Positions 26,736 through 36,750 of a stretch of DNA of 64,000 bases are shown one piece after another. Made by a program: the position numbers and the translations under genes. The first letter of the stretch is position 1, and the number at the start of each line of letters is the position of its first letter. This DNA is from Allotamlana fucoidanivorans. GTDB lineage: Bacteria > Bacteroidota > Bacteroidia > Flavobacteriales > Flavobacteriaceae. Under the pieces are notes generated by a model that did no database searches, was not told the DNA's origin, and saw nothing but the letters and a program-made list of their open reading frames with translations. The stretch covers positions 62,001-126,000 of the forward strand of contig NZ_VDCS01000012.1 in assembly GCF_006265225.1 (NCBI RefSeq), given 5' to 3'.

Positions 26736-28061
26736 ATGGCATTAATAGGAAGTAAAGAGTTTTACAAAGGTATTGGAGAAATAAAATACGAGGGCAAGGA
26801 TTCAGATAATCCATTAGCGTTCAAATATTATAATCCAGATCAAGTGGTGGCAGGAAAAACCATGCGTGAGCATTTTAAGTTTTCTGTAGCCTATTGGCAT
26901 ACATTCTGTGGTCAGGGAAGTGACCCTTTTGGGCCTGGTACACAAAATTTTGAATGGGATAAATCATCAGACCCTATTCAAGCTGCAAAAGATAAAGCGG
27001 ATGCGGCTTTTGAGTTTATCACAAAAATGGGTTTTGGATACTACTGTTTTCATGATTTTGATTTGATTCAAGAAGCACCAACGTTTGCAGAGTCAGAAGA
27101 ACGATTAGCTTTAATAACAGATTATTTAAAAGAAAAACAAGCGGCTTCAGGCGTAAAATTATTATGGGGAACGGCCAATTGCTTTTCTAACCCAAGATAT
27201 ATGAATGGAGCGGCAACCAATCCTGATTTTGATGTGGTAGCCAGAGCAGGCGGACAAATAAAATTAGCTTTAGATGCAACCATTAAATTAGGTGGTGAAA
27301 ACTATGTGTTTTGGGGTGGTCGTGAAGGCTATATGTCATTGTTAAATACAGATATGGGACGTGAATTAGACCACATGGGACGTTTTTTAGGCATGGCCAG
27401 AGATTATGCAAGATCACAAGGATTCAAAGGGAATTTCTTTATTGAACCTAAGCCTATGGAACCTTCTAAACACCAATATGATTTTGATACAGCTACGGCA
27501 ATAGGTTTCTTAAAAGAATATGGACTAGATGCAGACTTTAAAATCAATATAGAAGTGAACCATGCTACCTTGGCACAACACACCTTTCAGCATGAATTAG
27601 AAGTGGCCGCAAAAGCGGGTATGTTAGGAAGCTTAGATGCCAACCGTGGGGATTATCAAAATGGCTGGGATACCGATCAGTTCCCAAATAATATTCAGGA
27701 AACTACTGAAGCTATGTTGGTTTTCTTAAAAGCAGGAGGCCTACAAGGCGGTGGTGTTAACTTTGACGCTAAAATAAGAAGAAACTCAACCGATTTAGAA
27801 GATGTATTCCACGCTCACATTGGAGGGGCAGATACTTTTGCTCGTGCTTTGCTGATTGCTGATAAAATTATCACATCTTCACCGTATGAAAAATTAAGAC
27901 AAGAGCGTTACAGTTCTTTTGATTCTGGAAACGGAAAAGCATTTGAGGAAGGAAAGTTAACCATGGAAGATCTTTATAAAATTGCACAAGAGAATGGTGA
28001 GCTAGCTTTAAAAAGTGGTAAACAGGAATTATTTGAAAACATTTTAAATCAATACATATAA
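26736..28061 (+). CDS. xylA: Xylose isomerase
   Basis: 441 residues, the usual class II length. Active-site and metal motifs are intact: 'YYCFHDFDL' (catalytic His), '[19 protein letters not shown]', '[10 protein letters not shown]', '[18 protein letters not shown]', '[16 protein letters not shown]' and '[21 protein letters not shown]'. Converts D-xylose to D-xylulose in the cytoplasm, feeding XylB upstream. 27 nt after xylB and 2 nt before the transporter gene. Confidence 0.98.
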   Translation: MALIGSKEFYKGIGEIKYEGKDSDNPLAFKYYNPDQVVAGKTMREHFKFSVAYWHTFCGQGSDPFGPGTQNFEWDKSSDPIQAAKDKADAAFEFITKMGFGYYCFHDFDLIQEAPTFAESEERLALITDYLKEKQAASGVKLLWGTANCFSNPRYMNGAATNPDFDVVARAGGQIKLALDATIKLGGENYVFWGGREGYMSLLNTDMGRELDHMGRFLGMARDYARSQGFKGNFFIEPKPMEPSKHQYDFDTATAIGFLKEYGLDADFKINIEVNHATLAQHTFQHELEVAAKAGMLGSLDANRGDYQNGWDTDQFPNNIQETTEAMLVFLKAGGLQGGGVNFDAKIRRNSTDLEDVFHAHIGGADTFARALLIADKIITSSPYEKLRQERYSSFDSGNGKAFEEGKLTMEDLYKIAQENGELALKSGKQELFENILNQYI

Positions 28062-28063
28062 CT

Positions 28064-29443
28064 ATGAAACAGAACAAGTCATTTATTTACGTCGTAACAC
28101 TTGTCGCAACGCTTGGTGGCTTGCTGTTTGGGTATGATACTGCGGTTATTTCAGGGGCTGAAAAATCTATACAATCTTTTTTAATTGATAGCCAAGGGCT
28201 AGGCTCTTTTGTACATGGCATGACCGTGTCTTCAGCACTTATTGGCTGTATTATTGGAGGAGCCATTTCAGGATTGGTTTCTTCTCGGTATGGTAGAAAA
28301 AATGCCTTAATCATTGCGGGTGTATTATTCTTATTGTCTGCTTTAGGTTCAGGAAATCCAGAATTTTTGTTTTTTGAAAAAGGAGTTCCTTCTATAGGTT
28401 TACTGTGGATATTTAATTTTTACCGTGTTATTGGTGGTATTGGTGTTGGTTTAGCCTCAGCAGTGTGTCCTATGTATATTGGTGAAATTGCGCCAGCCGA
28501 TATTAGAGGAAAGTTGGTGTCCTTAAATCAGTTTGCCATTATTTTTGGTATGCTCGTAGTTTATTTTGTGAATTGGGGCATTGCAGACGGGCAAACCATA
28601 GAATGGATTAATGAGATTGGTTGGCGACGTATGTTTTTATCTGAAGCCATTCCAGCGTCCATTTTTGCCATACTGATGTTTTTTATGCCTGAAACACCAA
28701 GATATCTGGCGTTACAACATAAAGATGATAAAGCGCTTTCTATTTTGACACGTTTCAACGGACTTGATAAAGCAAAAGAAATTCTGGGCGATATTAAAAA
28801 CTCGGTAGACTCTTCGGTTAAAGGAAAGCTATTTTCTTATGGTAAGGTTGTTATTATAGTAGGTGTTCTGCTGTCTGTTTTTCAGCAATTTGTAGGTATC
28901 AATGTGGCTTTGTACTATGCGCCTAGAATTTTTGAAAGTATGGGTGCGGCAAAAGATGCCTCCATGCTACAAACAATTATCATGGGGCTGGTTAATGTGA
29001 TTTTTACCGTAGTGGCTATTTTAACGGTTGATAAATGGGGAAGAAAACCGTTATTAATCACTGGATCTATAGGTATGGCTGTTGGCATGATTGCTATTTC
29101 AATATTAGCTTTTCAAAACATTATTGGTATGGCAACCTTAGTATTTATTATCATTTACACGGCTTCGTTTATGATGAGTTGGGGTCCAATTTGTTGGGTG
29201 TTAATTGCTGAGATTTATCCCAATAAAATAAGAAGTCAGGCTATTGCCATTGCCGTAGCAGCACAATGGGCAGCAAACTTTTTTATCTCTTCAACCTATC
29301 CGCCCATGATGGAGTTTAGTAGTGGTGGCACCTATTTGTTTTATGGGGTAATGAGTGTCCTTTCGGCAATATTTGTTTGGAAAATGGTACCAGAAACAAA
29401 AGGAAAAACTTTGGAAGAAATGGAAAATATTTGGAAGAAGTAA
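28064..29443 (+). CDS. xylE: Sugar-porter MFS transporter, xylose:H+ symporter type
   Basis: 459 residues with 12 membrane helices. Sugar-porter signatures: 'GGLLFGYDTAVISGA' in TM1, 'SRYGRKNAL' in the 2-3 loop, 'RVIGGIGVGLASAVCPMYIGEIAPADIRGKLVSLNQ', 'PETPRYLAL', 'FQQFVGINVALYYAP', 'DKWGRKPLL' and the C-terminal 'PETKGKTLEEME'. Its place 2 nt behind xylA strongly suggests xylose as substrate. A terminator follows. Confidence 0.93.
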   Translation: MKQNKSFIYVVTLVATLGGLLFGYDTAVISGAEKSIQSFLIDSQGLGSFVHGMTVSSALIGCIIGGAISGLVSSRYGRKNALIIAGVLFLLSALGSGNPEFLFFEKGVPSIGLLWIFNFYRVIGGIGVGLASAVCPMYIGEIAPADIRGKLVSLNQFAIIFGMLVVYFVNWGIADGQTIEWINEIGWRRMFLSEAIPASIFAILMFFMPETPRYLALQHKDDKALSILTRFNGLDKAKEILGDIKNSVDSSVKGKLFSYGKVVIIVGVLLSVFQQFVGINVALYYAPRIFESMGAAKDASMLQTIIMGLVNVIFTVVAILTVDKWGRKPLLITGSIGMAVGMIAISILAFQNIIGMATLVFIIIYTASFMMSWGPICWVLIAEIYPNKIRSQAIAIAVAAQWAANFFISSTYPPMMEFSSGGTYLFYGVMSVLSAIFVWKMVPETKGKTLEEMENIWKK

Positions 29444-29476
29444 AATAACAGCTTCCTACGAATTCGTCAAAAACAG

Positions 29477-29505
29477 GCTTAATCAGTTATGGTTGAGCTT
29501 TTTTT
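29477..29505 (+). terminator. Rho-independent terminator of the xylose operon
   Basis: GCTTAATCA (29477-29485) pairs with TGGTTGAGC (29490-29498) over 9 bp, three of them G-U pairs in RNA, with a 4-nt loop and a run of seven T. Confidence 0.75.
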
Positions 29506-29626
29506 ATTTAGGATGGTTCTATTTTAAAAAACATTTAATCTTTTATGGTCTTTAAATCAGCAAAATACACATTGGTGTAACTATCTGCATAATTTGTAAC
29601 GTATTGTTTTTTAGTTAATTAAATTT

Positions 29627-29634
29627 TATTTTTG
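29627..29634 (+). promoter_or_regulatory. -7 promoter element of the VOC gene
   Basis: TATTTTTG fits TAnnTTTG, with TTG about 20 nt upstream. AT-rich near-palindromes (TTAATTAAATT) flank it on both sides. Confidence 0.4.
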
Positions 29635-29707
29635 CCTTGAATAATGATTATAAATTTTCCGTTTCTGATTAATTAAATTAAAAGATTACGGGTAACACAC
29701 AACGTAT

Positions 29708-30229
29708 ATGAATCAATTAAACGAAGTAAACAAACCTTATCCAAGGACATTTTCCCATGTTGGAATAACGGTGCCTAACTTAGAAGAAGCTGTAAAGTTT
29801 TACACCGAGGTTTTGGGGTTTTATGTGATTATGGAGCCTACAGAAGTTACTGAAGAAAATGAAACCGCTATTGGTAAAATGTGTATTGATGTATTTGGTA
29901 AGGGCTGGGGTAATTTTAGAATAGCGCATCTTTCTTCAGGTGATAAAATTGGTTTTGAATTGTTTGAATTTAAAGAGAGTAAAGATCTAAAACCAAATTT
30001 TGAGCCCTATAGATCGGGGTTGTTTCATTTTTCAATTCAAGATCCAGATGTTGAAGGATTATTGGAAAAAATTGTAGAAGCTGGTGGTAAGCAGCGTATG
30101 CCAATTAGAGAATATTACCCAGGGGAAAAGCCGTATAGAATGGTGTATGTAGAAGATCCGTTTGGAACAGTTTTCGAAATCTATTCACATTCTTACGAAT
30201 TGCATTATTCAGCAGGAGCATACAAATGA
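29708..30229 (+). CDS. VOC (glyoxalase/dioxygenase-fold) protein
   Basis: 173 residues, cytoplasmic. Vicinal-oxygen-chelate motifs: 'FSHVGITVPNLEEAVKFYTEVLGF' (first metal His), 'FHFSIQDPDVEGLLEKI' (second His) and 'VYVEDPFGTVFEIYSHSYEL' (metal Glu). The substrate is unknown; the family includes glyoxalases, fosfomycin-resistance proteins and dioxygenases. The 3' end overlaps the convergent HxlR regulator gene by 25 nt, so the two may be antagonistically expressed or functionally paired. Confidence 0.85.
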   Translation: MNQLNEVNKPYPRTFSHVGITVPNLEEAVKFYTEVLGFYVIMEPTEVTEENETAIGKMCIDVFGKGWGNFRIAHLSSGDKIGFELFEFKESKDLKPNFEPYRSGLFHFSIQDPDVEGLLEKIVEAGGKQRMPIREYYPGEKPYRMVYVEDPFGTVFEIYSHSYELHYSAGAYK

Positions 30230-30576
30230 TTATTTGTGGCAAAATCTTCTCCCCATTTATTTAGTTCAAGAATAATGGGGAGAAGAGACTCGCCTTTAAA
30301 AGTTAAACTATATTCTACTTTTGGGGGTGTTACAGGATAAATTTTTCGTTTAACCAGGTCATCTTTTTCTAAAGCTCTAATAGAATAAGTAAACATTCTA
30401 TTTGAAATATCTGTGATGCTCTTTTGCAATTCACCTGACCGTACGGGGCCATCTTTTAAATGAAATATTATTAGGCTTTTGTATTTATCACCAATTAAGT
30501 GTAATGTAAAAGCTAGCGAACAAGAAAAAGATTTGTTGCTATATTGAATACGTTCAGTTTTTGCCATAATGTTCAT
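30205..30576 (-). CDS. HxlR-family winged-helix regulator
   Basis: 123 residues; MAKTERI three residues in (ATG at 30567) is an equally good start. Features: 'CSLAFTLHLIGDKYKSLIIFHLKDGPVRSGELQKSI', recognition region 'ISNRMFTYSIRALEKDDLVKRKIY' and wing 'PPKVEYSLTFKGESLLPIILELNKWGE'. HxlR proteins sense aldehydes or oxidative/quinone stress; the neighbouring VOC gene is the obvious candidate target, although no operator could be read. Confidence 0.9.
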   Translation of the reverse strand: MNIMAKTERIQYSNKSFSCSLAFTLHLIGDKYKSLIIFHLKDGPVRSGELQKSITDISNRMFTYSIRALEKDDLVKRKIYPVTPPKVEYSLTFKGESLLPIILELNKWGEDFATNNHLYAPAE

Positions 30577-30639
30577 ATTTGTTGAAAATCAAAAATAGCG
30601 GTTAGCAGGTAGTGGGTTTATTAATGGCATGTTAAAACT

Positions 30640-31665
30640 TCAGTTTAATTTCTTTGTACTGTCACGCTCAATCAAACTTGTTTTTACTATTTTGGTGACA
30701 TAAGGTTTGTTTTCAGTCTCATTTTCTATGCGGTCAATAAGCATTTTTGCGGCGGTTTCCCCAATGTGTTTACCATGCTGGCTTATAGCTGAAATAGATG
30801 GCGATAAATATTGAAGTAGTTTGCCATTGGTAAAACAGGCAATAGACATGTCTTCTGGTATTTTATAGTCCATTTGTTTAATCAGTTTTAAAGCATTCAC
30901 AGCCGAACTTTCCTCTAAACAAAGTAAGCCGTCAATGGTTTTGTCTGCTAAAACTATTTTTAAGGCTGTTTCAAAATCTTCATTTTTATGGATACGAACA
31001 ATCAACTTTTCTTCAATACGCATGTCACATTCTTGAAGCGCTTTTTTATAGCCTTCTACGCGTAATTTTCCAACACTTAAATTGTCAATAACCGAAATAA
31101 GACCCACACGTTTACAGCCTGATAATATAAGATGTTTGGTTGCCTGAAAAGCACTTTCTAAATCATTAACAATTATTTTATCACACTCAATATCTTCTGA
31201 AATTCTATCAAACATCACCATAGGGATGCCTTCATTTAAGGTATTGGTGAGATGCTTATAGTTTTGTAAAACCTGAGTTTCTTCGGCTAAAGATATAATT
31301 AAGCCATCTAAGGAACCATGTTTTAATAAATCAATGGTTTTAACCTCTTTTTCGTATGATTCATTTGAAATACACGATACTAAGTGATAGCCTTTTTCAG
31401 AAGCGATATTTTCAATACCAACAAAAACTTTTGCAAAAAAAGAATTCATGATATTGGGTATTATAACCCCGATAGTTTTGGTGTTTTTGTTAAGTAGATT
31501 TAATGCTGTAACATTGGGTTTGTAATGATTAGATTTGGCGTAGTCTTGAATTTTTGTTTTTGTACTGGTACTTATTTCATGACTGTCTTTTAGCGCTTTT
31601 GAAACTGTAGCTATTGAAACCCCAAAATGCTGTGCAATATCTTTAAGTGTAATTCTTTTCTTCAT
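30640..31665 (-). CDS. LacI-family transcriptional regulator
   Basis: 341 residues. N-terminal helix-turn-helix 'ITLKDIAQHFGVSIATVSKALKDSHEIS', hinge 'YKPNVTALNLLNKNTKTIGVIIP', then a periplasmic-binding-protein-like sugar domain to the end. It is the nearest sugar-type regulator to xylBAE (1.2 kb away, opposite strand) and is a plausible regulator of that operon. It could instead regulate the divergent YdeP-like gene, with which it shares an AT-rich intergenic region containing AATTTAAT-N10-ATTAAATT (31704-31729). Confidence 0.92.
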   Translation of the reverse strand: MKKRITLKDIAQHFGVSIATVSKALKDSHEISTSTKTKIQDYAKSNHYKPNVTALNLLNKNTKTIGVIIPNIMNSFFAKVFVGIENIASEKGYHLVSCISNESYEKEVKTIDLLKHGSLDGLIISLAEETQVLQNYKHLTNTLNEGIPMVMFDRISEDIECDKIIVNDLESAFQATKHLILSGCKRVGLISVIDNLSVGKLRVEGYKKALQECDMRIEEKLIVRIHKNEDFETALKIVLADKTIDGLLCLEESSAVNALKLIKQMDYKIPEDMSIACFTNGKLLQYLSPSISAISQHGKHIGETAAKMLIDRIENETENKPYVTKIVKTSLIERDSTKKLN

Positions 31666-31737
31666 TCAGATGAGTTAAAATAGTGCTACAAGTTATAATA
31701 TTTAATTTAATAATTAATTTGATTAAATTGTCGAATG

Positions 31738-31745
31738 TAATTTTG
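31738..31745 (+). promoter_or_regulatory. -7 promoter element of the YdeP-like gene
   Basis: TAATTTTG fits TAnnTTTG, 18 nt before the ATG at 31764. Confidence 0.45.
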
Positions 31746-31763
31746 TAACAAAACCAATAAATA

Positions 31764-34058
31764 ATGAGTAAAACAGCACAAAATAAAGCTTTAACTCCAG
31801 AAGCGTTTGAAAACCTGAAGGTAAAAACACCTCCAACAAATAGTGCCGGATTTGGCGGGTTAAAGGCAGCTGTTACTCATGCGTTTAAATATATAAAGCC
31901 CTCACATCTTTTACAGATTTCACAACATATTAATCAAAAAGGAGGGTTTGACTGCCCAGGTTGCGCGTGGCCCGATCCTGATGATGAACGTTCCTCATTA
32001 GGAGAATACTGTGAAAATGGGTTAAAGGCTATGGCCGAAGAAATGCAGAATAAATTAATAGGACGCGACTTTTTTGCAACACATTCTATTGATGAACTAT
32101 CGGGGTGGTCTGATTTTGAAATAGGAAAATCAGGACGCTTATCTGAGCCTATGTATATGGCAGAAGGAGCTTCACATTATATTCCCATTGCATGGGAAGA
32201 TGCTTTTAAAAAAGTGGCCACACACTTAAATGCACTTAAAAACCCTGATGAGGCCATATTTTATACCTCGGGACGAACAACTAACGAAGCGGCTTTTTTA
32301 TATCAATTGTTTGTAAGGGCGTTTGGTACATCAAATTTACCAGATTGTTCTAATATGTGCCATGAAGCTAGCGGATCTGCCTTATCAGAAACTTTAGGAA
32401 TTGGAAAAGGATCGGTTACCCTTGATGATTTATATAAGGCCGATTTGGTTATGGTTATAGGCCAGAATCCTGCTACTAATCATCCTAGAATGTTAAGTGC
32501 CCTTGAAAAAACTAAAAAAAATGGCGGAAAAATAGTAGCCATTAATCCCTTACCAGAAGCGGGATTAATGAAATTCACAAATCCGCAGAAGCCATTAAAG
32601 TTACTTAGTGGCGGTACCAAGCTTTGTGACGTATTTGTACCCATCACCATTAATGGAGATGTAGCCTTTTTAAAGGCACTACTGTTAAAATTACTTGAAA
32701 AGGAAGAACAAACAGGTGCCGTTTTTGATAAAACGTTTATAAAAGAATATACAAGTGGATATGAGGCCTTTATTGCAGATTTAAAAACTTATGATTTTGA
32801 AACATGCTTAAAAGCTTCTGGAGTTTCAAAAGAGGTGTTTGAAGAGGTCTTAGAACTTGTTTTAAACAAGGAAAAAATTATCATTTGCTGGGCCATGGGA
32901 TTAACACAGCACGAAAATGCAGTGGATAACATTCGTGAACTGGTAAACCTTTTGTTATTAAAAGGAAGTATAGGAAAAGAAGGCGCGGGTACTTGTCCGG
33001 TTCGTGGGCATTCTAATGTACAAGGCGATAGAACAGTTGGTATATGGGAGGCTGCACCGCAAGCTTTTTTAGATAAAATTGAGATAAAATACGGATTTAA
33101 ACCCTCTGCTAAACATGGTTATTCTGTTATTGATGCCATTAAGGCCATGCATGAACATAAAGCAAAGGTGTTTTTGGGGTTAGGGGGCAATTTTATTTCG
33201 GCGGTTCCCGATACGGTTTATTCTGCCCAAGCTTTGGCGAGCTGTAATCTTACAGTTCATGTGAGTACCAAGTTGAACAGGTCTCACTTGGTTACTGGTA
33301 AAGAAGCGCTGATTTTACCTTGTTTAGGGCGGGCGGAAAAAGATTATCAGAAAACAGGTGTACAAATGCAGAGTGTTGAAAATTCTATGGGAGTGGTGTC
33401 TTCAACTAAAGGTGTCTTAGAACCCTGTTCAAAACATCTTTTAAGTGAGGTTGCAGTAGTTTGTGGAATAGCCCATGCTACTTTAAAAGACCGTACTCAA
33501 ATAAATTGGTTGCTTTATAAAGAAGATTACGGTTTGGTGCGTTCAGATATTGCTGAAGTGGTTGAAGGGTTTACCAATTATAATGATAAGATAAAACAGC
33601 CTGGCGGATTTTACTTGCCCAATGGTGCTAGAAATAGAGAATTTAATACAAAAACAGGAAAGGCACAGTTCTCTATTAATATGTTGCCTAAATGGGAGTT
33701 AAAACCTGATGAACTCATTATGATGACTATACGTAGTCATGATCAGTTTAATACAACAATTTATGGACTGGATGACCGATATAGAGGCATTTTTAATGAA
33801 AGAAGGGTGATATTTTTGAATAGAGATGATATGAAACTACGTAGTTTGCAAGATCAAGACGTGGTAAATTTAAAGTCCGAATTTCAAGGGGTCATTCGAG
33901 AAGCACATCAATTTAAAGTAGTGGGCTATGATATTCCTAAAAGTTGTTGTGCTACGTATTTTCCAGAGGCCAATGTATTAGTGCCTTTAGGGAGTTACGC
34001 ACATACGGCGAAGACGCCAGCTTCAAAAAGTGTAAAGATCACTATTGAAAAAGTTTAA
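31764..34058 (+). CDS. FdhF/YdeP-family molybdopterin oxidoreductase
   Basis: 764 residues, no TAT signal, so cytoplasmic. N-terminal 'GFDCPGCAWPD' followed by 'GEYCENG' is the reduced cysteine pattern typical of the YdeP group. The likely molybdenum ligand is the Cys in 'DCSNMCHEASGSALSETLG', aligned with the SeCys/Cys of formate dehydrogenase H. Further contacts: 'VMVIGQNPATNHPRM', 'GAGTCPVRGHSNVQGDRTVG' and 'RSHDQFNTTIYGLDDRYRG'. The reaction is not settled; E. coli YdeP is linked to acid resistance. No fdhD gene adjoins. Confidence 0.9.
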   Translation: MSKTAQNKALTPEAFENLKVKTPPTNSAGFGGLKAAVTHAFKYIKPSHLLQISQHINQKGGFDCPGCAWPDPDDERSSLGEYCENGLKAMAEEMQNKLIGRDFFATHSIDELSGWSDFEIGKSGRLSEPMYMAEGASHYIPIAWEDAFKKVATHLNALKNPDEAIFYTSGRTTNEAAFLYQLFVRAFGTSNLPDCSNMCHEASGSALSETLGIGKGSVTLDDLYKADLVMVIGQNPATNHPRMLSALEKTKKNGGKIVAINPLPEAGLMKFTNPQKPLKLLSGGTKLCDVFVPITINGDVAFLKALLLKLLEKEEQTGAVFDKTFIKEYTSGYEAFIADLKTYDFETCLKASGVSKEVFEEVLELVLNKEKIIICWAMGLTQHENAVDNIRELVNLLLLKGSIGKEGAGTCPVRGHSNVQGDRTVGIWEAAPQAFLDKIEIKYGFKPSAKHGYSVIDAIKAMHEHKAKVFLGLGGNFISAVPDTVYSAQALASCNLTVHVSTKLNRSHLVTGKEALILPCLGRAEKDYQKTGVQMQSVENSMGVVSSTKGVLEPCSKHLLSEVAVVCGIAHATLKDRTQINWLLYKEDYGLVRSDIAEVVEGFTNYNDKIKQPGGFYLPNGARNREFNTKTGKAQFSINMLPKWELKPDELIMMTIRSHDQFNTTIYGLDDRYRGIFNERRVIFLNRDDMKLRSLQDQDVVNLKSEFQGVIREAHQFKVVGYDIPKSCCATYFPEANVLVPLGSYAHTAKTPASKSVKITIEKV

Positions 34059-34157
34059 CATTTCGGTAAAAACTAAACCCTTTATTTTGCTATTAAGCAA
34101 TTATTCTTCTAGCTATTTGAGAAATTAGTAATAATACATGTTTTACGTGATTTTTTC

Positions 34158-34198
34158 TTAGTTTTATAACTAAAAATAAGTATAAATACTTAGTTTTG
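34158..34198 (+). promoter_or_regulatory. nirB promoter with two inverted repeats
   Basis: Upstream repeat: TTAGTT-N4-AACTAA (34158-34173). Then the perfect 7-2-7 palindrome TAAGTAT-AA-ATACTTA (34177-34192), whose last TA is the first TA of the -7 element TAGTTTTG (34191-34198). The same palindrome, slightly altered, is at the response-regulator and narK promoters, so it is probably a shared operator or activator site for nitrate control. A further TACGTA (34207-34212) lies in the short leader. Confidence 0.6.
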
Positions 34199-34216
34199 TT
34201 TTCAAATACGTAATTT

Positions 34217-36730
34217 ATGAAGCATATTATTGTAGTTGGAAACGGAATGGTTGGATACAAATTTTGCGAAAAATTTGCTGAAAAATCGGAAGCTAAAAAC
34301 TTTAAGATCACGGTTTTTGGTGAGGAACCAAGACCCGCATATGATAGAGTTCATTTAAGTGAATTTTTTGAGAATCAGGATGCTAAAGCACTTGAAATGG
34401 CTCCGGCAGAATGGTATGCTGATAACAATATTGAACTTATCACTGGTGAACGCGTTTGTGATATTCATAGATCCAAGAAAACAATTACTACAGTCTCAGA
34501 CCAAGAGTTTTCTTATGATTATTTGGTTTTGGCAACAGGATCCTCTGCATTTGTTCCGCCTATTAAAGGGGTTGAAAAGCAGGGTGTTTTTGTATATAGA
34601 ACCATTGAAGACCTAGAAGGTATGCTGGCATATGCAGCTAAACTTAAAGAAGAAAAACCAAATGCGAAGGCCGCGGTATTGGGTGGTGGTTTATTAGGAT
34701 TGGAAGCGGGTAAAGCGGTTAAAGATATGGGCTTAGAACCTCATATTGTTGAGTTTGCTAACAAATTAATGCCGAGACAACTTGATTTGAGAAGTAGTCA
34801 GGTATTGCAATTAAAATTAGAATCTATAGGATTAAATATTCATTTGAGTAAGGCTACCAACCAAATATTGGGTGATAAGTTTATTACGGGAATGGAGTTT
34901 GGAGAAGATGATGTGCTTGATGTTGATATGCTGGTTATTTCGGCAGGAATAAGACCTCGTGATGAGTTAGGAAAAACCTGTGGTTTAGACATGGGCGTTC
35001 GTGGCGGTATTGTGGTTAATAATAAGATGCAAACATCTGATGAAAATATTTATGCCATTGGAGAAATTGCACTTTACAATCAAATGATTTATGGCCTTGT
35101 AGCGCCTGGTTATGATATGGCTGCGGTTGCTGTTGATCAAATTATTGGTAAAACGGAAACATTAATGCCTGAGGATATAGATATGTCTACCAAATTGAAA
35201 CTTATTGGTGTTGATGTAGCTAGTTTTGGAGAACCGTTTATGCCAGCATCAAAAGGGCATTCTATTATTTTTGAAAATAAAACGCAATATTTATATAAAC
35301 GAATTAATGTAAGCCATGATGGTAAACGCTTACTAGGAGGTATTCTTGTCGGCGATGCAACCGATTATAATATGTTGCACCAAATATACCTAAATGGTAT
35401 GGCTATCCCAGAGGATCCATCGCAGCTTATCTTGCCAGCAAGTGAGGGCGGTGCGTCATTTGGAAGTGTGTTAGATTTACCAGATACAGCTCAGGTTTGT
35501 TCTTGTGAGAGTGTAAGTAAAGGTGATATTTGTTGTTCTTTAACTGAAGGCGAGAGCAATAATTTAAGTGATGTGATTGAAAAAACCAAAGCAACCTCTG
35601 GTTGTGGAGGCTGTAAACCTATGGTGGTTGATTTAGTTAATGAAACCCTAAAATCACTAGGGAAAGAGGTTAGAGAAGTGCTTTGTGAGCATTTTAATTT
35701 TAACAGACAAGAGCTTTATGATTTAATAAAGGTTAATAAGGTGGCCGATTATGAAGAGGCTTTAAATTTATTTGGAGAAGGTCATGGTTGTGAAATTTGT
35801 AAGCCTGCTTTAGCTTCTATTTTTGCCACCATTACCATGGAAACACCTAATCGACAGCCTGGTATTCAAGATACTAACGATAGATTTTTGGCTAACATTC
35901 AGCGTAATGGTACATATTCAGTGGTACCTAGAGTTGCTGGTGGGGAAATTACACCAGATCAACTGATCGTCATTGGTGAAGTGGCTAAAAAATATGATTT
36001 ATATACCAAAATTACTGGTGGTCAAAGAATAGATTTATTTGGAGCACAAATTCATGAATTACCTATGATTTGGAAAGAGTTGATTGATGCTGGTTTTGAA
36101 AGTGGTCATGCTTACGGAAAATCATTAAGAACCGTTAAAAGTTGTGTAGGATCTACCTGGTGTCGATACGGTATGCATGAGAGCGTGACCTTTGCAATTG
36201 ATATTGAAAATAGGTATAAAGGCTTACGTTCACCACATAAATTAAAAGGGGGCGTTTCAGGATGTATTAGAGAATGTGCTGAGGCCAGAGGTAAAGATTT
36301 TGGATTAATAGCTGTTGATGGTGGGTGGAATTTATATGTATGCGGTAACGGAGGTGCTACCCCAAAGCATGCTATACTACTGGCAGAGCAGTTAGATGAT
36401 GAAACTGCTGTAAAATACTTAGATCGATTTTTAATGTACTACATACGTACGGCGGCTCCATTAATGCGAACAGCACCTTGGTTAGAAAAACTTGAAGGTG
36501 GTATAGAGTATTTAAAACAGGTGGTGATTGAAGATTCTTTAGGGATTGCCGAAGAGCTTGAAAACGAAATGCAAGGTTTAGTTAACAAATATGAGTGTGA
36601 ATGGAAACAAGCTATTGAAAATCCTGAGATGATGAAACGTTTTAAACACTTTGTAAACTCTGATGATACGGATGATAATTTAGTGTTTGTGCCTATGCGT
36701 GAGCAAAAAATGCCAAAGGCTTGGAGTTAA
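34217..36730 (+). CDS. nirB: Assimilatory nitrite reductase [NAD(P)H], large subunit
   Basis: 837 residues. Residues 1 to about 400 form a FAD/NAD(P)H module (IVVGNGMVGYKFCE, GGGLLGLEAGKAVKDMG, IYAIGEIALYN); two BFD-type 2Fe-2S segments follow (C428/C430 with CGGC; then 'GHGCEICKP'); the C-terminal half is the sulfite/nitrite reductase fold with siroheme-4Fe-4S ligands C643, C649, C683 and C687 (CVGSTWC, CIREC). It reduces nitrite to ammonia with six electrons in the cytoplasm. Promoter-proximal gene of the nir operon; the small subunit is separated from it by a structured RNA element. Confidence 0.97.
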   Translation: MKHIIVVGNGMVGYKFCEKFAEKSEAKNFKITVFGEEPRPAYDRVHLSEFFENQDAKALEMAPAEWYADNNIELITGERVCDIHRSKKTITTVSDQEFSYDYLVLATGSSAFVPPIKGVEKQGVFVYRTIEDLEGMLAYAAKLKEEKPNAKAAVLGGGLLGLEAGKAVKDMGLEPHIVEFANKLMPRQLDLRSSQVLQLKLESIGLNIHLSKATNQILGDKFITGMEFGEDDVLDVDMLVISAGIRPRDELGKTCGLDMGVRGGIVVNNKMQTSDENIYAIGEIALYNQMIYGLVAPGYDMAAVAVDQIIGKTETLMPEDIDMSTKLKLIGVDVASFGEPFMPASKGHSIIFENKTQYLYKRINVSHDGKRLLGGILVGDATDYNMLHQIYLNGMAIPEDPSQLILPASEGGASFGSVLDLPDTAQVCSCESVSKGDICCSLTEGESNNLSDVIEKTKATSGCGGCKPMVVDLVNETLKSLGKEVREVLCEHFNFNRQELYDLIKVNKVADYEEALNLFGEGHGCEICKPALASIFATITMETPNRQPGIQDTNDRFLANIQRNGTYSVVPRVAGGEITPDQLIVIGEVAKKYDLYTKITGGQRIDLFGAQIHELPMIWKELIDAGFESGHAYGKSLRTVKSCVGSTWCRYGMHESVTFAIDIENRYKGLRSPHKLKGGVSGCIRECAEARGKDFGLIAVDGGWNLYVCGNGGATPKHAILLAEQLDDETAVKYLDRFLMYYIRTAAPLMRTAPWLEKLEGGIEYLKQVVIEDSLGIAEELENEMQGLVNKYECEWKQAIENPEMMKRFKHFVNSDDTDDNLVFVPMREQKMPKAWS

Positions 36731-36750
36731 ACACCTGCTATAGCAAATAG

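Noticed and set aside
29355-29555. 66-codon ORF overlapping the end of xylE
   Set aside because: Out-of-frame with xylE and running over the operon terminator hairpin; no recognisable features.
31704-31729. AATTTAAT-N10-ATTAAATT as a LacI operator
   Set aside because: Too AT-rich to separate from chance in this intergenic region and without the central CG typical of LacI operators; mentioned only in passing.
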